DNA from: Gammaproteobacteria bacterium
GTDB taxonomy: Bacteria; Pseudomonadota; Gammaproteobacteria; Diplorickettsiales; Diplorickettsiaceae
DNA: 8,795 nt
Direction: 5' to 3'
Assembly: GCA_013288455.1 (NCBI GenBank)
Contig: JABDBU010000030.1
Location: forward strand, 1 to 8,795
This document shows positions 1 through 6,468 of the stretch, in pieces. Position 1 is the first letter of the stretch, and each line of letters starts with the position of its first letter. The notes under the pieces are model-generated. The model was not told the DNA's origin, made no database searches, and saw nothing but the letters and a program-made list of their open reading frames with translations. Made by a program: the position numbers and the translations under genes.

Positions 1-1
1 A

Positions 2-1105
2 GAGCAAAATTCGCTATCTCCTGCTGGAGAACCGTCTATTGACTCGATCAAGGCAGAACCTGGTAATGATCTGGAGTATACAGCAATTTTTGAAGTATAC
101 CCGCAGGTTTCGGTGTCCAGCTTGAAGGGTGTTACGTTGGAGAAACTCCAAGTCAATATTACAGAAGCAGATGTTGACTTAGTTTTAGAGCAGGTGCGCT
201 ATCAGCACGCTGATTGGATCGAAGTACCCCGTAAGGCACAGCATGGCGATAAGGTTTGTTTTGATATTATTTTTTCTGAAAAGGAAATAAAAAAAGACAT
301 AACGTTAATACTGAAAGAAAGTGACATACCCAAGGGAGAGGTACCCAAGGGGTTGTCTGTCCTTTTTGGTAGTACAGTTGGCGAAGTTTTGTCTACACTA
401 TTCATTAATGATGAAAAAGCTTCGGCCTCAGATCAAGTTATTGCAGCGATGATTACAGTTAAAAAGGTTGCGGAGCCTAGGTTAGCCGAGCTAGATGATG
501 CGTTTGCAAATCGTTTAGGTGTACAAGAGGAAGGAGGTATGGAAGCTTTGCGCATACAAATACGCCAATTTATGCAAGCTGACTTAGATCGTACCTTGCG
601 CGAAAGATTAAAAAAGCAGGTAATTGAGCAGTTACTTGCTAAAAATTCTATCGATACTTTGCCTCAAATTTTACTCGATCGAGAATTTCAGCATTTGAAA
701 TCTGTGCTGCAGGAGCAAGCAAGACGACAGTCGTCAAACACAACAACAGAACCTTTGCCAGAAGGGACAATAAAGGAGTTACAACAAGAAGCGGAGCGAC
801 GTGTGAAATTTGGTCTGTTATGCGACACGATTATTAAGCAGCGTCAGTTGCAAATGGATGAATCGCGTGTACAACAAAAAATCGAACAGCTGGGGAATTT
901 TTATCAACAGGAACAAGTGGTGCGAGATAAAATTTACAGCGATAAAAATATATTACGTGGTCTTCACGCTCAGGTCTTGGAAGATCAGGTCATCGACGAA
1001 TTGTTACAGCAAGTAGAGTTCATCGAAAGATCAGCGGATTACGTGGAAGTAATGGGTTTTGATCAAAAAATAAAAGTGAAGTGCATGGAAGAGGTCATAG
1101 CTTGA
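2..1105 (+). CDS. tig: Trigger factor (ribosome-associated chaperone), 5' partial
   Basis: Trigger factor binds the ribosome near the exit tunnel and shields nascent chains. The frame is open from base 2; a GTG at 113 lies inside the gene and is not the start. The codons before it encode the family's linker motif (DLEYTAIFEVYPQV), normally about 80-100 residues into the protein, so the ribosome-binding N-terminal domain lies mostly outside the window. Next come a segment in the position of the FKBP-like prolyl-isomerase domain (about 242-469) and the long helical C-terminal chaperone domain, with recognisable stretches LDDAFANRLGV and EGLR-like EALRIQIRQFMQADL. The isomerase segment is divergent: the usual DGEEFEGG and IPGFE motifs cannot be seen, so isomerase activity is doubtful although the chaperone part looks intact. 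Gene order tig-clpP-clpX-lon supports the call. The stop is TGA, 45 bases before clpP. Confidence 0.93.
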   Translation, partial: EQNSLSPAGEPSIDSIKAEPGNDLEYTAIFEVYPQVSVSSLKGVTLEKLQVNITEADVDLVLEQVRYQHADWIEVPRKAQHGDKVCFDIIFSEKEIKKDITLILKESDIPKGEVPKGLSVLFGSTVGEVLSTLFINDEKASASDQVIAAMITVKKVAEPRLAELDDAFANRLGVQEEGGMEALRIQIRQFMQADLDRTLRERLKKQVIEQLLAKNSIDTLPQILLDREFQHLKSVLQEQARRQSSNTTTEPLPEGTIKELQQEAERRVKFGLLCDTIIKQRQLQMDESRVQQKIEQLGNFYQQEQVVRDKIYSDKNILRGLHAQVLEDQVIDELLQQVEFIERSADYVEVMGFDQKIKVKCMEEVIA

Positions 1106-1150
1106 TGGCTGGCACGCGATCACAAATCAATTTATAGAGGTGCCTACATC

Positions 1151-1810
1151 GTGTCATCAAAATTTTCTCAACAAGTATCGAGTTCACTGTTAGTCCCTAT
1201 GGTGGTTGAACAAACTGGCAGAGGTGAACGGGCTTATGATATTTACTCTCGCTTGTTAAAGGATCGTATTATTTTTGTGGTAGGTCCTATTGAAGACCAT
1301 ATGGCCAATTTAATCATTGCCCAGATGCTTTTTTTAGAATCCGAAAATCCTGATAAAGATGTTTTTCTTTATATTAACTCACCAGGAGGCGTAGTGACCT
1401 CAGGTCTGGCTATTTACGATACTATGCAGTTTATCAGACCCGATGTCAGTACCATGTGTGTCGGTCAAGCAGCGAGTGCGGCGGCCTTATTATTGTGCGG
1501 AGGAGCGAAAGGGAAGCGTCATTGTCTTCCACACGCACGTATGATGATCCATCAGCCTTTGGGTGGATATCAGGGTCAGGCAACGGATATTGAGATCCAT
1601 ACTCGAGAAATGTTACTCGTTCGAAAAAGAATTAATGGCATCATGGCTAGCCATACCGGAAAGGATGAGACTCAAATTTTGCGTGATACCGATCGGGATA
1701 ACTTTATGGATGCGCAGCAGGCAATTGATTACGGGTTAATCGATACTGTTTTTACAACCCGTGCTGAGGTTGGTCAAATTAAAGAAATGGCGACAGCTTC
1801 TTCGGTTTAA
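1151..1810 (+). CDS. clpP: ATP-dependent Clp protease proteolytic subunit ClpP
   Basis: ClpP is the serine peptidase that forms a double-heptamer chamber and degrades proteins unfolded by ClpX or ClpA in the cytoplasm. The product is 219 residues, slightly longer than the 207 of E. coli, mainly through a C-terminal tail after the conserved DYGLIDTVF. The catalytic triad is visible as Ser109 (GQAAS), His134 (MIHQPLGGYQGQ) and Asp183 (DTDRDNF), and the INSPGG substrate/oxyanion loop is at 75-80. The residues after the catalytic serine are AAA where most ClpPs have MGA. The start is GTG at 1151, with AGAGG at 1135-1140 at suitable distance. An internal ATG at 1199 would remove part of the N-terminal loop region and is less likely. 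The N-terminal stretch before LVPMVVEQ may be a short propeptide. clpX follows 86 bases downstream. Confidence 0.97.
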   Translation: MSSKFSQQVSSSLLVPMVVEQTGRGERAYDIYSRLLKDRIIFVVGPIEDHMANLIIAQMLFLESENPDKDVFLYINSPGGVVTSGLAIYDTMQFIRPDVSTMCVGQAASAAALLLCGGAKGKRHCLPHARMMIHQPLGGYQGQATDIEIHTREMLLVRKRINGIMASHTGKDETQILRDTDRDNFMDAQQAIDYGLIDTVFTTRAEVGQIKEMATASSV

Positions 1811-1896
1811 TGAGTGGAGGTGCCCTCCTTGTAAAGGTTGGGGGGGTTGTTTAGCTTGTTGTTTAAGATAAATAATAGTTTACTGAGGTATAAATT

Positions 1897-3219
1897 ATGG
1901 GTGGTAATTCAATAAATGATAAAACCTCGGGTCCTCTTCATTGCTCGTTTTGTGGAAAAAGCCAAGATGAGGTGCCGAAATTAATTGCTGGGCCTTCCAT
2001 CTTCATCTGTAACGAGTGTGTGCAGCTTTGCAGCGACATTCTGCAAGAAGAATGTCAGCAAGAAGCGCCACGTCAAGATGGTTCGCTGCCCATTCCTAGG
2101 CCCATTGAAATTCATGAAGTATTCGATCGATATGTGATAGGTCAGGAATATGCTAAAAAAGTGTTATCAGTGGCGGCTTACAATCACTGTAAGCGTCTGG
2201 ATTCGAGCAAAAAAACGAGACTGCATGCTGTCAGTACACAGGATGATACAGAAATCAGCAAAAGTAATGTTTTATTAATTGGCCCCACAGGCAGCGGTAA
2301 GACTTTGTTTGCAAAAACGTTAGCAAATTTTCTGAATTTGCCTTTTACCATTGCCGATGCAACGACGTTGACTGAAGCTGGTTATGTCGGGCAGGATATT
2401 GAAAGTCTTCCTCAACAATTGTTACAGGCAGCCAATGGAAATGTTGAAAATGCACAGCGCGGGATCATTTATCTCGATGAAGTTGATAAACTTAGTAGAC
2501 GATCTGAAAATCCTTCTATTACACGAGATGTTTCAGGCGAAGGAGTGCAGCAGGGCTTACTAAAGTTGCTGGAAGGTACGGTTATTTCTGTCCCATTACA
2601 AGGGGGGCGTAAACATCCCAATCAAGAAACGGTGCAATTTGATACGAGCAATGTTTTGTTTATTTGTGGTGGTACTTTTTCAGGCTTAGAAAAAATAATT
2701 CGTGAACGCACGGAGCGAACCGGTATTGGATTTTCTGCTGATATACGTAGCAAAGAAGACAAAAGCCTTAACGGGGCTTTGTTGCGTCGCCTGGAATCCG
2801 GAGATTTGGTTAAATATGGCCTTATTCCTGAGTTAGTGGGTCGTCTCCCTGTGATTGCAACTTTAGAAGAGCTCGATGAAACCATGCTAACTCGGATTTT
2901 GAAGGAGCCAAAGAATGCTTTAGTGAAGCAATATGTAAAATTATTCAAAATGGATGGTGTAGACCTAGAGTTTCGTGAAGACGCATTACAGGTTGTTGCA
3001 AGTAAGGCTTTGGAGAAAAAAACGGGTGCAAGAGGTTTACGTGCAATTTTAGAAAGGGTTCTATTAGGTGTTATGTATGAATTACCCTCTATGCATAATG
3101 TAAGTAAGGTAGTTATCGAGGCAGCTACGGTAAGTAAGGGCGCTAAGCCCTTGTTGATTTACAAAAAAGAAAAAGACGTAGAAATTGAGAGTGAGGAAAT
3201 GGTGGCAGGTAACGAGTAG
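1897..3219 (+). CDS. clpX: ATP-dependent Clp protease ATP-binding subunit ClpX
   Basis: ClpX is the AAA+ hexameric unfoldase that recognises tagged substrates and threads them into ClpP. The product is 440 residues (E. coli 424). The N-terminal zinc-binding domain has Cys16, Cys19, Cys38 and Cys41. The AAA+ core shows Walker A GPTGSGKT (129-136), the pore-1 loop GYVG (162-165), Walker B with Asp194-Glu195, the RKH loop (238-240), the ClpP-docking IGF loop (277-279), an arginine-finger-type Arg316 in LVGRLP, and the sensor-2 motif GARGLR (377-382). All key elements are present, so it should be active and should dock to ClpP. The extra length is in the linker after the zinc domain and in an acidic C-terminal tail. 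ATG at 1897 is preceded by GAGG (1885-1888), 8 bases upstream. It probably shares transcripts with clpP; I found no convincing promoter in the 86-base gap. Confidence 0.98.
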   Translation: MGGNSINDKTSGPLHCSFCGKSQDEVPKLIAGPSIFICNECVQLCSDILQEECQQEAPRQDGSLPIPRPIEIHEVFDRYVIGQEYAKKVLSVAAYNHCKRLDSSKKTRLHAVSTQDDTEISKSNVLLIGPTGSGKTLFAKTLANFLNLPFTIADATTLTEAGYVGQDIESLPQQLLQAANGNVENAQRGIIYLDEVDKLSRRSENPSITRDVSGEGVQQGLLKLLEGTVISVPLQGGRKHPNQETVQFDTSNVLFICGGTFSGLEKIIRERTERTGIGFSADIRSKEDKSLNGALLRRLESGDLVKYGLIPELVGRLPVIATLEELDETMLTRILKEPKNALVKQYVKLFKMDGVDLEFREDALQVVASKALEKKTGARGLRAILERVLLGVMYELPSMHNVSKVVIEAATVSKGAKPLLIYKKEKDVEIESEEMVAGNE

Positions 3220-3287
3220 GCAGCTCTGAGCTCTGCTGGCTTGACCTATTACCTGAGAAGTAGCATGGCAAGAAGGGCATTGAATTT

Positions 3288-5768
3288 ATGGGAAAGCAAA
3301 TTATGAGTGCAGATGCTACATCCTTATACAGGCTTCCGCTGCTCCCATTACGGGACGTCGTCGTTTATCCTCACATGGTAATTCCGCTTTTTGTCGGGCG
3401 AAAGCAATCTATCAAAGCGCTGGAAGCGGCGATGCTGGCTACGGGCACTGATGAAAAAATTCTACTTATTGCGCAGAAAAATCCTGCGGAAGACAATCCT
3501 AGCATCGATGGCTTTTATCAAGTTGGCACCATTGCTAGCATTTTGCAACTTTTAAAATTACCTGATGGAACGGTTAAGGTGCTTGTTGAAGGCTCTAAGC
3601 GTGGTCATGTTAGGCAATTTTTTGCTGAAAAGGATTATAATAGTGCAGATGTTGCCGTGGTGGAAATGCCCACAACTGAGCTTGATCAAGAGGTAGAAGC
3701 GCTGACACGCACCATTCTCTCTCAGTTTGAACAGTACGTTAAGTTAAATAGAAAGGTTCCGTTAGAGATCTTAAGTACGCTATCGAGTATCGACAATCCC
3801 GGCCGTTTAGCAGATATGATAGCCGCCCATCTTGCACTGAAAATTCGAGAAAAACAGGAAATTTTAGAAATATTCCCGTTAAAGGCGCGCTTAGAGAGAC
3901 TGTTGGCTTTTCTTGAAAGCGAGATCGATTTGTTGCAAATGCAAAAGCGAATTCGTGGACGCGTTAAAAAGCAAATGGAGAAGAGCCAGCGTGAGTATTA
4001 TCTCAATGAACAAGTGAAAGCTATTCAAAGAGAGTTAGGTGAATCGCAAGGTGTTGGGAATGAGCTAGAAGATATTGCTAAGCGCATTGAAAAGGCAAAA
4101 ATGCCAAAAGAAGCAAAGGAAAAGGCTCTATCTGAACTCAGTAAGCTGAAGTCCATGTCGCCTATGGCAGCCGAGGCGACGGTAAGTCGCAATTATCTCG
4201 ATTGGCTCGTATCAGTTCCTTGGAGTAAGCGCAGCAAGGTTGTCTACGACTTGGATAGAGCGCAGCAGATACTCCAGGAAGCACACTATGGATTGGAGAA
4301 GGTTAAGGAGCGAATTATTGAGTTTTTAGCAGTACATCAGCGCGTTAAGAAATTAAAAGGTCCGATTCTTTGTTTAGTCGGGCCACCTGGTGTTGGAAAA
4401 ACTTCCCTCGGTCAATCGATTGCCAAGGCAATAGGGCGTGAATTTTGTCGTGTTTCATTAGGGGGCGTGCGTGATGATGCGGACATTCGTGGCCATCGGC
4501 GTACCTATATTGGCTCGATGCCGGGTCGGATCATGCAAAAAATGTCAAAAGTGGGTGTTAAAAATCCGTTATTTATGCTCGACGAGATCGACAAGATGGC
4601 CATGGATTTTCGTGGTGATCCTGCAGCAGCCTTACTCGAAGTATTGGATCCAGAACAGAATTATGCCTTTGATGATCATTACTTAGAAGTTGGTTACGAT
4701 CTGTCTGAAGTGTTGTTTATAGCGACAGCCAATACTTTAAACATCCCACCGGCTCTGCTGGATCGTTTAGAGGTGATACGTATCCCTGGCTACACAGAGG
4801 ATGAAAAAATTAGCATAGCCACACAACATTTATTACCCAAGCAACTGAAGCAAAACGGACTAAAGACAACATCAAAGAACAAAGAATTGCATCTACTCAC
4901 GGGGTCGATTCAAAAAATCATCCGTTACTATACGCGTGAGGCTGGCGTGCGTAGTCTTGAGCGGGAAATTGCTAAAATCTGCCGTAAAGTGGTTACCGAA
5001 ATAGCTAGAAAACCGGATTTACACTCCGTGGAGGTCACGGAGAAAAATTTGGAGAAATATTTAGGCGTTAGACGTTTTCGTTATGGTCTCGTTGAGCAAC
5101 ATGATCAAGTGGGGCAGGTCAGTGGTTTAGCATGGACAGAAGTAGGTGGTGATTTATTGACTATTGAAGCAGCGGTTGTGCCAGGAAAAGGAAAGACCTG
5201 TTATACAGGTCATTTGGGAGAGGTCATGCAAGAATCTATTCAGGCGGCGCTGACAGTGGTTCGTAGTCGTGCTGAAGTTTTGGGAATTCCCATTAATTTT
5301 TATGAAAAAAAGGATATTCACGTTCATGTTCCAGAGGGTGCTACACCGAAAGATGGGCCCAGTGCTGGCATTGGCATGTGTACTGCACTGGTCTCTGCTA
5401 TTACAAAAAATCCTGTGCGTGCCGATGTAGCGATGACCGGTGAAATTACCTTACGTGGTGAAGTGTTGCCTATTGGTGGCTTAAAAGAAAAACTACTGGC
5501 TGCCCTCCGAGGGGGTATTCGTGAAGTTATTATTCCTGAAGAAAATAAGCGTGATCTCAAAGAGATTCCTCAAAATATCAAGAAGGGATTAGTCATTCAC
5601 CCCGTGCGATGGATCGATCAAGTCCTTGATATTGCATTACAGCAGCCGACCAAGCCAATTCCCCACACTAAATCTTCGTTAACGCGGGAAAAAAAAAGCT
5701 TAGCGTCTATTAATAAGCTCGTTGGTAAAAAAATACAGCCGAAGATTTTTCCAGAAAATCCCCGCTGA
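3288..5768 (+). CDS. lon: ATP-dependent protease Lon (LonA type)
   Basis: Lon is a homo-hexameric cytoplasmic AAA+ serine protease that removes misfolded and short-lived regulatory proteins. The product is 826 residues (E. coli 784). The order is an N-terminal LON substrate-recognition domain (about 16-215), a coiled helical region (about 215-330), the AAA+ module with Walker A GPPGVGKT (365-372) and Walker B LDEID (431-435), an LLDRLEVIR segment with Arg493, and the protease domain with the Ser692-Lys735 dyad (PKDGPSAG and GGLKEK). The 43-residue spacing of the dyad matches E. coli. About 40 residues past the usual end form a Lys/Ser-rich basic tail. ATG at 3288 has AGAAGGG at 3271-3277, spaced 10; an in-frame ATG at 3303 is the alternative and would remove only five residues. 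The clpX stop is 68 bases upstream. Confidence 0.98.
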   Translation: MGKQIMSADATSLYRLPLLPLRDVVVYPHMVIPLFVGRKQSIKALEAAMLATGTDEKILLIAQKNPAEDNPSIDGFYQVGTIASILQLLKLPDGTVKVLVEGSKRGHVRQFFAEKDYNSADVAVVEMPTTELDQEVEALTRTILSQFEQYVKLNRKVPLEILSTLSSIDNPGRLADMIAAHLALKIREKQEILEIFPLKARLERLLAFLESEIDLLQMQKRIRGRVKKQMEKSQREYYLNEQVKAIQRELGESQGVGNELEDIAKRIEKAKMPKEAKEKALSELSKLKSMSPMAAEATVSRNYLDWLVSVPWSKRSKVVYDLDRAQQILQEAHYGLEKVKERIIEFLAVHQRVKKLKGPILCLVGPPGVGKTSLGQSIAKAIGREFCRVSLGGVRDDADIRGHRRTYIGSMPGRIMQKMSKVGVKNPLFMLDEIDKMAMDFRGDPAAALLEVLDPEQNYAFDDHYLEVGYDLSEVLFIATANTLNIPPALLDRLEVIRIPGYTEDEKISIATQHLLPKQLKQNGLKTTSKNKELHLLTGSIQKIIRYYTREAGVRSLEREIAKICRKVVTEIARKPDLHSVEVTEKNLEKYLGVRRFRYGLVEQHDQVGQVSGLAWTEVGGDLLTIEAAVVPGKGKTCYTGHLGEVMQESIQAALTVVRSRAEVLGIPINFYEKKDIHVHVPEGATPKDGPSAGIGMCTALVSAITKNPVRADVAMTGEITLRGEVLPIGGLKEKLLAALRGGIREVIIPEENKRDLKEIPQNIKKGLVIHPVRWIDQVLDIALQQPTKPIPHTKSSLTREKKSLASINKLVGKKIQPKIFPENPR

Positions 5769-5790
5769 TGAACGATGGGCCGCAATTTTG

Positions 5791-5820
5791 TTGACAGACG
5801 ATTCTTGCAATTGATATAAA
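5791..5820 (+). promoter_or_regulatory. Predicted sigma70 promoter for hupB
   Basis: A perfect -35 hexamer TTGACA (5791-5796) is followed after 18 bases by TATAAA (5815-5820), which matches the -10 consensus at five of six positions. It lies in the 160-base spacer just after lon, so hupB can be transcribed independently of the upstream protease genes. Transcription would start near 5827, leaving a leader of about 100 bases. This is a sequence match only. Confidence 0.68.
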
Positions 5821-5842
5821 CGGTTCCACGCATAGTGATGGG

Positions 5843-5878
5843 ATAAGATGCTGGGTATGGTGTGAAATAAGATGCTGG
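5843..5878 (+). repeat. 12-bp direct repeat in the hupB leader
   Basis: ATAAGATGCTGG occurs identically at 5843-5854 and 5867-5878, a 24-base period of about two helical turns. Both copies lie downstream of the predicted hupB promoter and so would be in the leader RNA. Each copy contains an ATG in the same frame as hupB. It could be a small tandem duplication or a paired binding site; the sequence does not decide. Confidence 0.7.
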
Positions 5879-5928
5879 AAATTGAATCTAAAGGTATGGG
5901 CCTAATTTTTTTACTGATGTGAGGGTAT

Positions 5929-6207
5929 ATGAATAAATCAGATTTAATTGACGTAATCGTGAAAGCAACACAGGTTTCTAAAAATGTCGCTGAAAAAACT
6001 CTAAATGATATCTTGGAATCGATTACGCATGCGTTGAAAAAAGGAGAAACTGTCTCTTTGATCGGCTTTGGAACGTTTTCTGTACGTCACCGTAAGGCAC
6101 GGAAGGGACGTAATCCTAAAACAGGATCCGCTTTATTGATTGCAGCGAGTCAAGTGGCTGGATTTAAAGCCGGTAAATTGCTTAAGGAGGCCGTGCAAAA
6201 AGAGTAG
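5929..6207 (+). CDS. hupB: DNA-binding protein HU (HU-beta type)
   Basis: HU is a small dimeric nucleoid protein that binds and bends DNA without strong sequence preference. The product is 92 residues (family about 90). It starts with the helical dimerisation region (MNKSDLIDVIVKATQVSKNV) and carries the HU/IHF signature from Gly46 (GFGTFSVRHRKARKGRNPKTG region), including the Arg61-Asn62-Pro63 tip whose proline intercalates into DNA. The C-terminal half ends IAASQV.GFKAGK-like, as in HU-beta, and position after lon favours hupB over hupA or the IHF genes. ATG at 5929 is preceded by GAGGG (5921-5925), an unusually close ribosome-binding site with only three intervening bases. An in-frame TGA two codons upstream excludes a longer protein. 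tRNA-Val starts 42 bases downstream with no clear terminator between. Confidence 0.96.
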   Translation: MNKSDLIDVIVKATQVSKNVAEKTLNDILESITHALKKGETVSLIGFGTFSVRHRKARKGRNPKTGSALLIAASQVAGFKAGKLLKEAVQKE

Positions 6208-6227
6208 TAATATTTTTTTAATCGGTT

Positions 6228-6233
6228 TAGAAT
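6228..6233 (+). promoter_or_regulatory. Possible -10 element for the tRNA-Val/tRNA-Asp pair
   Basis: TAGAAT matches five of six positions of the -10 consensus and is followed by a GC-rich stretch (GGCGTCC) like the discriminators of stable-RNA promoters under growth-rate control. No recognisable -35 hexamer lies at the right distance; T-rich sequence (6212-6219) sits in the spacer. The tRNAs may instead be read from the hupB promoter. Confidence 0.3.
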
Positions 6234-6249
6234 GGCGTCCTTTTCAACG

Positions 6250-6325
6250 GGGTGCTTAGCTCAGTTGGTAGAGCATCGCCCTTACAAGGCGAGGGTCGTA
6301 GGTTCGAGACCTACAGCACCCACCA
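6250..6325 (+). tRNA. tRNA-Val (anticodon UAC)
   Basis: The 76-base cloverleaf closes fully. Acceptor stem GGGTGCT (6250-6256) pairs with AGCACCC (6315-6321). The D arm has GCTC/GAGC, the anticodon stem is TCGCC/GGCGA with loop CTTACAA, and the T arm is GTAGG-TTCGAGA-CCTAC. The anticodon TAC is at 6283-6285 and reads GUA and related valine codons. Discriminator A6322 is followed by encoded CCA (6323-6325). tRNA-Asp follows 14 bases later, so the two are probably cut from one precursor. Confidence 0.97.
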
Positions 6326-6339
6326 CCTAGTTTAATGCG

Positions 6340-6416
6340 GGAGTGGTAGTTCAGCTGGTTAGAATACCGGCCTGTCACGCCGGGGGTCGCGGGTTCGAGT
6401 CCCGTCCACTCCGCCA
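6340..6416 (+). tRNA. tRNA-Asp (anticodon GUC)
   Basis: The 77-base cloverleaf has acceptor stem GGAGTGG (6340-6346) pairing with CCACTCC (6406-6412), an anticodon stem CCGGC/GCCGG around loop CTGTCAC, and a T arm with loop TTCGAGT. The anticodon GTC at 6374-6376 reads the aspartate codons. Discriminator G6413, an Asp identity base, is followed by encoded CCA. The sequence is very close to E. coli tRNA-Asp. Confidence 0.97.
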
Positions 6417-6433
6417 GTTATTTTTGTAGACCC

Positions 6434-6463
6434 TTGATGCAGAGCGAGCCTAGTAATTTATAT
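6434..6463 (+). promoter_or_regulatory. Weak candidate promoter just before cysQ
   Basis: TTGATG (6434-6439) is followed after 17-18 bases by TTTATA or TTATAT (6457-6463). Both hexamers are imperfect. If used, transcription would begin close to the cysQ start codon, giving little or no leader. This fits the lack of a ribosome-binding site there but remains a weak match in AT-rich sequence. Confidence 0.25.
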
Positions 6464-6468
6464 CTGTG

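Noticed and set aside
113..1105. GTG at 113 as the true start of trigger factor.
   Set aside because: Conserved trigger-factor sequence continues upstream in frame to the window edge, so the gene is truncated by the window.
1816..1846. GGAGG-TGC-CCTCC hairpin and a run of seven G between clpP and clpX, as a terminator.
   Set aside because: The stem is only five pairs and no T-run follows; transcription into clpX is expected.
1137..1976. GAGGTGCC occurring three times (1137-1144, 1817-1824, 1969-1976), as a regulatory motif.
   Set aside because: The copies sit in unrelated contexts (ribosome-binding site, spacer, inside clpX); an eight-base match is not convincing.
3221..3269. GC-rich palindrome and CTTGACC...CATGGC before lon, as a terminator or heat-shock (sigma32) promoter.
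   Set aside because: No T-run follows the palindrome, and the promoter-like hexamers fit neither sigma70 nor sigma32 in sequence and spacing.
5891..5912. AGG...CCT followed by seven T in the hupB leader, as an attenuator terminator.
   Set aside because: Only three base pairs can form; too weak to be called.
6208..6220. T-run after the hupB stop, as an intrinsic terminator.
   Set aside because: No stable stem precedes it.
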